NCBI RefSeq assembly: GCF_002933775.1
Contig: NZ_BEWV01000201.1
Location: 1-62,773, forward strand
Reading direction: 5' to 3'
Source: Prevotella sp. MGM1
Lineage (GTDB): Bacteria; Bacteroidota; Bacteroidia; Bacteroidales; Bacteroidaceae
Length of the DNA: 62,773 nt
Shown: positions 55,753-62,773 of the stretch, piece after piece
Layout of the letters: the number at the start of each line of letters is the position of its first letter
Position numbering within the stretch: position 1 is the first letter of the stretch
Notes under the pieces: model-generated
Database searches by the model: none
What the model was told of the DNA's origin: nothing
The model's input: only the letters and a program-made list of their open reading frames with translations
Position numbers and translations under genes: made by a program

Positions 55753-56397
55753 ATGAGTAAGTTTAAAGCAGCCTTGTTTGATTTGGATGGTGTGGTATTT
55801 GATACTGAGCCGCAGTATACATTCTTTTGGGGAAAGCAATGTCGTGAGTTTCATCCAGAGAGGCCAGGATTGGAAAAAGATATAAAGGGACAGACATTAA
55901 CACAGATTTTTAATAAGCATTTCTGTGGGGATTTGGAAGCTGCACAGCAACTAATAACGAACAGACTGAATGCTTTTGAGAAAGAGATGTCATTTGATTA
56001 TGTTACAGATTTTGATTGTTTTGTAAGTCTATTACGTGAGAATGGAATAAAAACAGCTGTAGTTACAAGTTCAAACAATGCGAAGATGCAGAGTGTCTAT
56101 GCGAAACATCCTGAGTTTAAAGGCTTGTTTGACGCAATTCTTACATCGGAAAATTTCACACAAAGTAAGCCACATCCGGATTGCTATTTGACGGCCTCAA
56201 AGCTTTTCGAACTTGAGCCAAAAGACTGTATTGTATTTGAGGATAGTTTTAATGGCTTGAAATCCGGTCGTGCAGCCGGAATGAAGGTGATCGGATTGTC
56301 TACTACCAATACTCCAGAAGCAATAAAACCGTATTCCGATATGGTAATAGCCGACTACTCGAAACTGAGCATAGAGACATGTGAGAGTTTATTATAA
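55753..56397 (+). CDS. HAD-superfamily hydrolase, beta-phosphoglucomutase-like
   Basis: The 214-residue protein has the nucleophile motif ALFDLDGVVFDTEP, a helical cap, VVTSSN, a Lys in FTQSKPHPDCY and IVFEDSFNGLKSGRAAGM. The fold fits the beta-phosphoglucomutase/phosphatase subgroup; the substrate is not determined. The -7 box TAACTTTG at 55722-55729 lies 23 bases upstream. panB follows 15 bases after the stop. Confidence 0.88.
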   Translation: MSKFKAALFDLDGVVFDTEPQYTFFWGKQCREFHPERPGLEKDIKGQTLTQIFNKHFCGDLEAAQQLITNRLNAFEKEMSFDYVTDFDCFVSLLRENGIKTAVVTSSNNAKMQSVYAKHPEFKGLFDAILTSENFTQSKPHPDCYLTASKLFELEPKDCIVFEDSFNGLKSGRAAGMKVIGLSTTNTPEAIKPYSDMVIADYSKLSIETCESLL

Positions 56398-56412
56398 TCT
56401 AAATATTGAATT

Positions 56413-57234
56413 ATGGCAGGCTATTTAATTAGTGATATGCGTAAGGTTACGACGCATCGTTTTATTGAGATGAAGCAGAAAGGAGAGAAAATATCAATGC
56501 TTACATCATATGATTATACTACAGCCGGGATTGTAGACAAAGCTGGTGTAGATTGTATTTTGGTCGGCGATTCGGCTTCAAATGTAATGGTTGGTAATAC
56601 TACAACATTGCCAATGACGGTTGATCAGATGATTTATCATGCCCGTTCTGTCATGAGAGCTGTAAATCGTGCTCTTGTTGTCTGTGACATGCCGTTTGGC
56701 AGTTATCAGGCTGATTGCTACGATGGGGTGAGAAATGCTATTCGCATTATGAAAGAAAGCGGATGCGATGCCTTGAAACTTGAAGGCGGAATTGAAATTA
56801 TTGATACAATAAAGCGTATTCTTGATGCCGGTATTCCCGTGATGGGACATCTAGGTTTGACTCCTCAAAGTATTAATAAATTCGGTACTTATACCGTTCG
56901 TGCTAAGGAAGAGGCAGAAGCAGAGAAACTTCTTAGTGACGCAAAAGCGCTCGATGAAGTAGGTTGTTTCGGTGTCGTTTTAGAGAAAATTCCGGCTAAA
57001 CTAGCCTCAGTGGTATCCAAGGAAATTTCTGTTCCGACAATAGGCATTGGTGCAGGAAATGGGACTGATGGCCAAGTTCTTGTTGTTGCCGACATGTTGG
57101 GTATGACCCAAGGATTCAGTCCACGCTTTTTACGTCGGTATGCAGACCTAAACGGCATAATGACCGAGGCAATAGGCCATTATGTTGATGATGTAAAGAA
57201 TGGAGATTTTCCAAATGAAAAAGAATCATATTAA
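56413..57234 (+). CDS. panB: 3-methyl-2-oxobutanoate hydroxymethyltransferase
   Basis: The 273-residue enzyme makes ketopantoate, the first step of pantothenate synthesis. Conserved blocks are [41 protein letters not shown]-type [13 protein letters not shown] and [15 protein letters not shown]. The start at 56413 includes the [15 protein letters not shown] extension typical of Bacteroidetes PanB. Confidence 0.96.
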   Translation: MAGYLISDMRKVTTHRFIEMKQKGEKISMLTSYDYTTAGIVDKAGVDCILVGDSASNVMVGNTTTLPMTVDQMIYHARSVMRAVNRALVVCDMPFGSYQADCYDGVRNAIRIMKESGCDALKLEGGIEIIDTIKRILDAGIPVMGHLGLTPQSINKFGTYTVRAKEEAEAEKLLSDAKALDEVGCFGVVLEKIPAKLASVVSKEISVPTIGIGAGNGTDGQVLVVADMLGMTQGFSPRFLRRYADLNGIMTEAIGHYVDDVKNGDFPNEKESY

Positions 57235-57241
57235 GATTCAT

Positions 57242-57298
57242 AACAATCAAAAAAAATGCTCGAAGATTTATTTGTCTTCGAGCATTTTTTTGATTGTT
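57242..57298. terminator. Bidirectional terminator between panB and the acyl-CoA synthetase operon
   Basis: A near-perfect stem of about 24 bp, with core AAAAAATGCTCGAAGA (57251-57266) and TCTTCGAGCATTTTTT (57275-57290), lies between convergent genes and can serve both. Confidence 0.93.
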
Positions 57299-57310
57299 AT
57301 TTGTATTCCT

Positions 57311-58972
57311 CTATTTGTATATAAATCTTCTTATACTCTTCTTGGGCGTTTTTTCGAATTCCTGTTCATGTATTTCAATATCTGACAATCTGGAATATGC
57401 GGGTAGTATATTATTTAGTTCCACTCTGTTTTGTTCCATAATTCTTTGAAGTTCGTCATTATCAGTTCCCACTGCATCAGCCTCTTCGTAGTCCGGATAT
57501 ATAAGGGCTACGAGTTTATTATCGCGTTGTACCACAATGCTTTCTATAACCATGGGCATAGAATTAAGTTTATCTTCTATTTCCTCTGGATAGATATTCT
57601 GGCCATTAGAACCGAGAAGCATATTTTTTGAACGTCCCTTTATGAATATATTGCCTTCATTGTCCATTACACCTAGGTCTCCGGTGTGATACCACCCTTG
57701 TCTGTCTATTGCCTGTTCTGTTGCTTCCTCATTTTTATAATATCCCAGCATTACATTGAGTCCGCGTACAAGAATCTCTCCAGGAATATTATTAGGGTCT
57801 GAACTGTCTATTTTGACATCCATGTGAACGACCGCACGCCCACAGCTTCCAGGAATGAAAGTCTTATAGTCCGAGTACGATATTATTGGTGCGCATTCAG
57901 TCGCCCCATATCCAACAGTATATGGAAATTCAATCTTTTTTAAGAATGCCTCAACCTCTTGATTAAAAGCCGCTCCTCCGATTATTATTTCATAAAGATT
58001 CCCTCCAAATGCATTAAGAACCTGCTCTCTTATTTTCTGCAGTACTTTTTTGTTTATAATAGGCATGTTGAGCAGAAGTTTTATGCGGTTATTTTGAAGT
58101 TTTGGGAGTACTTTCTTCTTGATAATCTTCTCTATTACCAGCGGAACGGCAATTATGATTGATGGCTTTATATCAGCAAATGCCTGTGCTATAATAGCGG
58201 GGCTTGGTATTCTTGTAAGATAATAAATATGGCATCCGTGCATAAATTCAAATATAAATTCGAATGCCATACCATACATATGTGCCATCGGGAGTATGCT
58301 TATGACCTTGTCGCCACGTTTGATAGTTTTGCCAAGAACTCCTTTGGCAAAATCGTAATTGCTCCATAATGCCCGATAAGGAATCATCACACCTTTTGAA
58401 AATCCAGTTGTCCCACTTGTATAATTTATCATGGCCAACTCTTCGCTGTTTGTCTCTTTATAATAATGTACATGCTCCTTACGGAAAAATTTAGGATACT
58501 TTTTTCCAAACATTTCATTTAGATGTTCACGTGCATATGTCAGTTTATCAGTCCTCGATACAGCAAGCGAATAGTCCGGTATGTTTATAATACCTTCAAG
58601 AAGTGGCATTTTGGTTGCATCTATTATTGTTGCGACGATATCTCCTGTAAATAGAAACTTGGCCTCACTGTGATTGACAATATTATGAATTTGGTCAGCA
58701 GTAAATTCATGTAGGATTGGAACGGCAACGGCACCATAGGTCAATGTTGCTAAAAATGCTACGGCCCAATTAGCACAATTTCTTCCACATAATGCAATTT
58801 TATCACCTCGTTCCACTCCGCCATTTTCAAACATGATGTGCAGTTTTTCTATTTTCCTTGCCACATCATGATATTGCAGTGTCGCTCCTTTATAGTCGGT
58901 AAGGGCATCAAATTCCCAATTGTCGACAATGCTTTTTTCTATTATCGCATTAAAACTCGGTATTGTTTGCAT
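57311..58972 (-). CDS. Long-chain fatty acyl-CoA synthetase-like AMP-binding enzyme, copy 1
   Basis: The 553-residue enzyme carries the AMP-binding P-loop INYTSGTTGFSKGVM, the acyl-pocket motif GYGATECAPI, GWYHTGDLG and the C-terminal KNMLLGSNGQNIYPEEIE, with the catalytic Lys region PKKSIRRFIYK. It activates fatty acids to acyl-AMP and then acyl-CoA or acyl-ACP. It is the second gene of a tandem pair, 15 bases after its paralogue, with which it shares most motifs. Confidence 0.9.
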   Translation of the reverse strand: MQTIPSFNAIIEKSIVDNWEFDALTDYKGATLQYHDVARKIEKLHIMFENGGVERGDKIALCGRNCANWAVAFLATLTYGAVAVPILHEFTADQIHNIVNHSEAKFLFTGDIVATIIDATKMPLLEGIINIPDYSLAVSRTDKLTYAREHLNEMFGKKYPKFFRKEHVHYYKETNSEELAMINYTSGTTGFSKGVMIPYRALWSNYDFAKGVLGKTIKRGDKVISILPMAHMYGMAFEFIFEFMHGCHIYYLTRIPSPAIIAQAFADIKPSIIIAVPLVIEKIIKKKVLPKLQNNRIKLLLNMPIINKKVLQKIREQVLNAFGGNLYEIIIGGAAFNQEVEAFLKKIEFPYTVGYGATECAPIISYSDYKTFIPGSCGRAVVHMDVKIDSSDPNNIPGEILVRGLNVMLGYYKNEEATEQAIDRQGWYHTGDLGVMDNEGNIFIKGRSKNMLLGSNGQNIYPEEIEDKLNSMPMVIESIVVQRDNKLVALIYPDYEEADAVGTDNDELQRIMEQNRVELNNILPAYSRLSDIEIHEQEFEKTPKKSIRRFIYK

Positions 58973-58987
58973 GGTGGAATTTTTTGA

Positions 58988-60652
58988 TTATACGTCTTTG
59001 TAAAGATATCTTTTGATACTCTTTTTGGGAGTCTTTTCAAATTCATTCTTATGGATCTGTATCGCTGACAATCTGCTATAAGCCGGTAAGCTATTGTTTA
59101 CTTCCAATCTGTTCTGTTCCATGACATGTTCGATGTCTTCCATGTCAAGCCCCATTATTTTAGCTTCTTCAAAATCAGGATGAACAAGAGCTACAAGTTT
59201 TTCTCCCTTTTGAATAATAATACACTCGCTTATCAATGCCATTGAGTTCAGCTTATCCTCAAGTTCTTCTGGATATACATTCTGGCCGTTCGATCCAAGT
59301 AGCATGTTTTTAATGCGTCCCCTAATAAATACATGCCCATCGGAACTCATTGTGCCTAAATCTCCCGTATGATACCATCCTTCATTGTCAAGTACGGCTC
59401 TTGTCGCTTCCTCATTCTTATAATATCCAAGCATCACGTTTGTGCCTCGTGTGATAATTTCTCCGGGTATATTCTCCGGGTCATTGCTGTTTATTTTCAC
59501 TTCCATGTGTTCTACAGGTGTACCGCAACTTCCGGGTATGAAGTCTTTATAGTCGCTGAATGTAATGAGCGGTGCGCATTCGGTCGCTCCATATCCCACC
59601 GTAATTGGGAATTCTATGCTTTTTAAGAAACTCTCTATTTCCTGATTTAGTGCGGCTCCCCCGACAACGACCTCGTATGCGTTTCCGCCAAGTGCCTGAT
59701 GAACACTCTCACATATTTTCTGCTTTATCTTTTTACTGATTACAGGCATGTTGAGCAGCAATCTCATTCTATGGTTTTGTATTTTGGGGAAAACACTTTT
59801 GCGTATTATTTTTTCAATAATAAGCGGTACTGATATTATTATTGCAGGTTTTACATCATTGAAAGCCTGTGCTATGATTGCGGGGGACGGCAGGCGGGTG
59901 AGGAAAAACAGATGGCATCCGTGACAGAATGGAAATATGAACTCCACTGCCATACCATACATGTGTGCCATCGGTAAGATACTCAATGTGTTGCTGCCTT
60001 GTTTTATATGTGTACCAATTGTGGTGATACAGAAATCAAGATTGCCCCATAATGCCCTGTAAGGTAACATTACACCTTTTGAAAATCCTGTCGTACCACT
60101 TGTGTAGTTAATAAGCGCAAGCTCTTCCGCACTATCCTTGTAGTATTTCACATCATCAGCTCTGAAAGCTTTTGGATATTTCTTTCCGAAAAGTTCATTA
60201 AGATGTTCGCGTGCGAACGTCAATTTTTTCGAGCGTGAAATCATCAGTGAATAATCTGGAATGTTGATTATTCCTTCAAGTGACGGCATACTTTCTGGAA
60301 TGACAGATTTCACCACCACATCACCGACAAAAAGCAATTTTGCCTCGCTATGGTTTACAATATTATGTATCTGCTCTGAATTAAACTCGTGAAGGATTGG
60401 CACAGCCACTGCTCCATAGGTCAATGTGGCAAAAAAAACTACAGCCCAATGTGCGCTGTTCCGGCCACAAATAGCTATGCGGTCACCACATTCGACACCA
60501 CTATGCTGGAATAGTATATGTAATTTTTCTATTTTTCTTGCAACATCATGATATTGCAGTGTTGCTCCCTGATAATCTGTGAGAGCATCAAGATGCCAGT
60601 TATTTACGATACTTTCCTCTATATATGAGTTAAAACTTTTAAAAGATGTCAT
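58988..60652 (-). CDS. Long-chain fatty acyl-CoA synthetase-like AMP-binding enzyme, copy 2
   Basis: The 554-residue paralogue of the downstream gene has INYTSGTTGFSKGVM, GYGATECAPL, GWYHTGDLG, KNMLLGSNGQNVYPEELE and PKKSIKRYLYK. Identity is high along the whole length, so this is a tandem duplication. Differences cluster in the N-terminal acyl-pocket half and could change chain-length preference. Transcription starts at the promoter at 60675-60706, which is covered by palindromic TGCACA/TGTGCA sites. Confidence 0.9.
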   Translation of the reverse strand: MTSFKSFNSYIEESIVNNWHLDALTDYQGATLQYHDVARKIEKLHILFQHSGVECGDRIAICGRNSAHWAVVFFATLTYGAVAVPILHEFNSEQIHNIVNHSEAKLLFVGDVVVKSVIPESMPSLEGIINIPDYSLMISRSKKLTFAREHLNELFGKKYPKAFRADDVKYYKDSAEELALINYTSGTTGFSKGVMLPYRALWGNLDFCITTIGTHIKQGSNTLSILPMAHMYGMAVEFIFPFCHGCHLFFLTRLPSPAIIAQAFNDVKPAIIISVPLIIEKIIRKSVFPKIQNHRMRLLLNMPVISKKIKQKICESVHQALGGNAYEVVVGGAALNQEIESFLKSIEFPITVGYGATECAPLITFSDYKDFIPGSCGTPVEHMEVKINSNDPENIPGEIITRGTNVMLGYYKNEEATRAVLDNEGWYHTGDLGTMSSDGHVFIRGRIKNMLLGSNGQNVYPEELEDKLNSMALISECIIIQKGEKLVALVHPDFEEAKIMGLDMEDIEHVMEQNRLEVNNSLPAYSRLSAIQIHKNEFEKTPKKSIKRYLYKDV

Positions 60653-60717
60653 TGCACAAAAATCAAAAATATGTGCAAAGATACTCTATTTTCTGCACAT
60701 TTCCAAATTAAATGTGC
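60653..60717. promoter_or_regulatory. Palindromic operator sites over the acyl-CoA synthetase promoter
   Basis: Four half-sites alternate: TGCACA 60653-60658, TGTGCA 60671-60676, TGCACA 60693-60698, TGTGCA 60712-60717. The outer pair extends to a perfect 9-bp inverted repeat TGCACATTT (60693-60701) / AAATGTGCA (60709-60717). One half-site overlaps the -7 box and the larger palindrome covers the -33 box, the layout of a repressor operator. Confidence 0.65.
60675..60706 (-). promoter_or_regulatory. Promoter of the acyl-CoA synthetase operon
   Basis: On the minus strand, TTTG (complement of 60703-60706), a 20-base spacer and TATCTTTG (complement of 60675-60682) match both boxes. Confidence 0.75.
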
Positions 60718-60791
60718 AAAAATTATAATCTCTTTATCCATTTGGCGGCTGATACCATGAAAGCATACTGGGCCAAACCAAAATTTATCTG

Positions 60792-60799
60792 TATCTTTG
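60792..60799 (+). promoter_or_regulatory. -7 box of the hemolysin III gene
   Basis: TATCTTTG ends 4 bases before the ATG at 60804. Transcription would start at or next to the start codon, so the mRNA may be leaderless. No TTTG box was found at the expected distance. Confidence 0.5.
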
Positions 60800-60803
60800 T
60801 AGT

Positions 60804-61442
60804 ATGAAACAGGAGATAAAGAAAAGAACGTATGAAGAGATTTTCAACACATTTACTCATTTGGCTGGAGTGGTATTGACACTTTCTTTAGCATGGATAA
60901 TTTTGGATTTGGGATATAATTTAGGTTGGCAACATGCTTTCGGAGTCACTGTTTTTACTTGTGGCATGATTATAATGTTTGCTTTCAGTACTATCTATCA
61001 TTGGTGGATGCCTGGCAAATACAAGCAGTGGTTACGCATATTTGACCACATTGGAATATATGTGATGATTGCCGCATCATACACTCCCATATGTATAGGC
61101 GTGGTTGGCGGAGCCTTGGGGTGGGCTGTTTTTGGATTTTTATGGTTTGTTGTCATTTTAGGAACAGTATATAAATTGAAAGCCTTAGGAAAATATCCCA
61201 AACTGTCACTCTTCATTTATTTATTGATGGGATGGTCTGGTGTGATAATAGTCAAACCAATCTGTATGAGTCTGCCGGCAGCCGCACTTTGGTTAATACT
61301 TGCGGAAGGTTTGTTTTATACTTCAGGCACATATTTTTATGCCAATGACAAACGGCCGTTTTATCATGGTATTTGGCATATTTTTGTTTTGTTGGGAGCA
61401 GCGTGCCATTGGAGTGCCGTATTAGTAATGTTAAAACTTTAG
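60804..61442 (+). CDS. Hemolysin III / PAQR-family membrane protein
   Basis: The 212-residue protein has seven predicted membrane helices and the family motifs EEIFNTFTHLAGVVLT near the N-terminus, FAFSTIYHWW, FDHIGIYVMIAASYTP and GIWHIFVLLGAACHWSAV at the C-terminus. The conserved Ser, His and Asp residues form a putative metal site like that of adiponectin receptors. Despite the name, hemolytic activity is not expected from the sequence. The gene is divergent from the acyl-CoA synthetase operon, a membrane-lipid context that fits PAQR proteins. Confidence 0.9.
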   Translation: MKQEIKKRTYEEIFNTFTHLAGVVLTLSLAWIILDLGYNLGWQHAFGVTVFTCGMIIMFAFSTIYHWWMPGKYKQWLRIFDHIGIYVMIAASYTPICIGVVGGALGWAVFGFLWFVVILGTVYKLKALGKYPKLSLFIYLLMGWSGVIIVKPICMSLPAAALWLILAEGLFYTSGTYFYANDKRPFYHGIWHIFVLLGAACHWSAVLVMLKL

Positions 61443-62147
61443 GATGCTAATTGAAAAAACATTCTTAGATAGCTTTCTTTGCAATTCAAAAGAATTTAAG
61501 CTGTAAAATGATTATACCTTAAGTCGTAACTTTAACAGGCTAATTTATAGTATATTATGATTATGTAGCTAAATTGTTTTATTTTTTTAAGACAAAATCG
61601 TGTTTATTGCCATCGATTAATTTATAATAATTTTATACTTGGATACTTGCTTGTATTGCATTTGATAATCCATTGTAATGCGATGGGACACTAAATTCGT
61701 TATAATTGGTATCTAGATGCAGTGTTCCCCCCCCCAAAAAAAAATTAAGAAAGCTTTTTAAGCCTTGTGGACGCATTTTGAGACGCAAGACAAACTCCCA
61801 CGCAACAAAAGAAAACCCGTCAGGACGAAAGGAAACGGTAAAAACACAAACGAAGAGAAATACCGGCTCAAGCCGAAATACCTGCAATATCACAATAACC
61901 GTTTTAACTCATAGATACACTTAAAACAACAGATGGAAAATATACGCGGCAGAAGCCACGAAAAGGATAAAATAACGAATGCTGGAATATAATGCCCATT
62001 CATAACAACCGTATTTCAAAAAAATAAAAAATTAAGAATGAGGGTAGCATCTATGGATGCGATTATAAAAACCGGGGGCTTTGTTGCAATGTTATAAAAG
62101 CCTGTATAACGCCCCTATTTAACTGTAAGGATTTCGATTTTATGCGC
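61443..62147. other. Non-coding or decayed region with a C9A10 tract
   Basis: No reading frame with coding character is visible. A run of nine C followed by ten A is at 61727-61745. Composition shifts along the stretch (AT-rich to about 61720, mixed after), and remnants of the IS30 element may extend to about 62100. No RNA gene was recognised. Confidence 0.5.
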
Positions 62148-62609
62148 TCAAATCGCTTTATTTATGCTTGTGCGGTTCGGTATGTTGGTGGCTTTGGTTG
62201 GCTTACGCTCGCCTTTTGGTCTGCGTCGGAAGTCGGGGCGCCTGCGGTGACGGTGCAGTTCCCCGCTTTCATCAGCGTTTATATGTATGGATACGGAAAC
62301 ACTTTCTTTAGCCAACACGCCACGGACTTGTTCGGGAGACCATTGATGGTCAATAATCATCTGTTTTATACGCCACACCATCACGCTGTCGAGCTTCTTG
62401 CTGGATGTGGTACGCTTTCTGCGCTCAAGGGCTTTTGCATGAGCCTTTTCCCACAGATAGTTGCCTTTGGCTGTGGAATTGCGTTTTAGCTCACGGCAAA
62501 GTGTTGACTGACTGCACCCTACAATGATGGCGATTTCTTTTCTCTGAGTTTTTCTTTGCAGTAAGGCGAAAATTTGCGACCTTTGCTGCGAGGTTAATTG
62601 TCTGTACAT
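62148..62609 (-). pseudogene. Truncated IS30-family transposase
   Basis: From the ATG at 62609 the frame gives YRQLTSQQRSQIFALLQRK, the N-terminal HTH of IS30 transposases (IIVGCSQSTLCRELKRN), and the linker WSPEQVRGVLAKE. The usual HETIY segment is missing after SVS, the next part is degraded (ESGELHRHRRRPDFRRRPK), and the frame ends just after NIPNRTSI. The DDE catalytic domain is absent. This is an inactive remnant. The frame stays open upstream to 62711, but family members start near 62609. Confidence 0.8.
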
Positions 62610-62773
62610 TAGTGAAACAAAGTTAGTTAATCTCAGGGAAACTTCGGTTTCCCTTTTTTGTTCTGTATTGCCAGTATATCCTGCTGCTGGCCGCCCCCGC
62701 CGCTTGGGCATCTCCTCGCCAGAAGGAGAGAGGAGAATGAGTAATTCTTATCTCAATGTTTTGCACTTCGATT
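62610..62773. mobile_element. Upstream end of the IS30-like remnant
   Basis: This flank of the transposase remnant contains GGGAAACTTCGGTTTCCC (62636-62653), a small perfect hairpin. It runs to the window edge, where GTTTTGCACTTCG may belong to a terminal inverted repeat. The matching end was not identified. Confidence 0.3.

Noticed and set aside
61706..61924. Basic 72-residue frame on the plus strand
   Set aside because: Composition is driven by the C9A10 tract and flanking A-rich DNA. There is no recognisable domain, no promoter box at a useful distance and no ribosome-binding site.
1..62773. tRNA or rRNA genes and CRISPR arrays
   Set aside because: No cloverleaf-type sequence, rRNA segment or regularly spaced repeat-spacer array was recognised. 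The phased repeats near 15050-15280 have periods of 10-12 bp, far too short for CRISPR.

Overview
The window is a Bacteroidales chromosome segment (Bacteroides/Prevotella type). Evidence for this: many promoters carry the Bacteroidetes -7 box TAnnTTTG, often with TTTG about 20 bases upstream; the gene families are typical (DUF4295 behind rpmB-rpmG, HECLGH-type M49 peptidase, fused NfnAB-like flavoprotein, lone AraC-type HTH protein); and the accessory genes match CTnDOT-family mobilisation and RteA/RteB regulators.

Region 1 (1-15290) is horizontally acquired and more GC-rich. It opens with a mobA-like gene behind a cluster of inverted repeats (oriT candidate) but has no mobB or mobC. A LytTR two-component pair (965-2792) is divergent from a GNAT acetyltransferase plus a complete RND tripartite pump, and that operon runs straight into rteA (frameshifted) and rteB. 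In CTnDOT the inducible gene in front of rteAB is tetQ; here it is an efflux operon whose promoter carries apparent LytTR sites. Past rteB the sequence breaks into a tyrosine recombinase gene that has lost its catalytic C-terminus. Next come a zinc-finger protein with four winged-helix domains and a set of 10- and 12-bp phased repeats. The region ends at the stop codon of mnmE, which looks like the attachment site.

Region 2 (15290-61442) is core chromosome. Leftward run: a PD40 protein, a nucleoside phosphorylase, a double GNAT protein (frameshifted) and mnmE; then serS, nfn, DUF486 and ttcA; then rplU-rpmA. Rightward run: AraC-type protein with DPP III, an AlkD-like protein, fur-purA-hisS, an SGNH esterase with a pectinesterase stub, rubrerythrin, a lipoprotein and a glucosaminidase. 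After mltG, malQ-gph and a six-gene TolC/MacAB efflux operon with its own LytTR pair come ribE, map-tsaD-cinA, rpmB-rpmG-DUF4295, an MBL hydrolase, rsmG, a DUF3298 lipoprotein, a HAD phosphatase with panB, two tandem acyl-CoA synthetases and a hemolysin III homologue.

Region 3 (61443-62773) is a poorly coding stretch with a C9A10 tract and a degraded IS30-family transposase.

The observation I rate highest is a pair of homologous short RNA genes, at about 25466-25555 (-) and 38040-38126 (+). Each has its own promoter and terminator. They share 28 of 29 and then 14 of 14 bases in the 5' half and the same CTGTGAA apical loop on terminator stems of different sequence. Other strong signals are the matched operator geometry at the divergent LytTR promoters and the phased repeats beside the four-domain DNA-binding protein.
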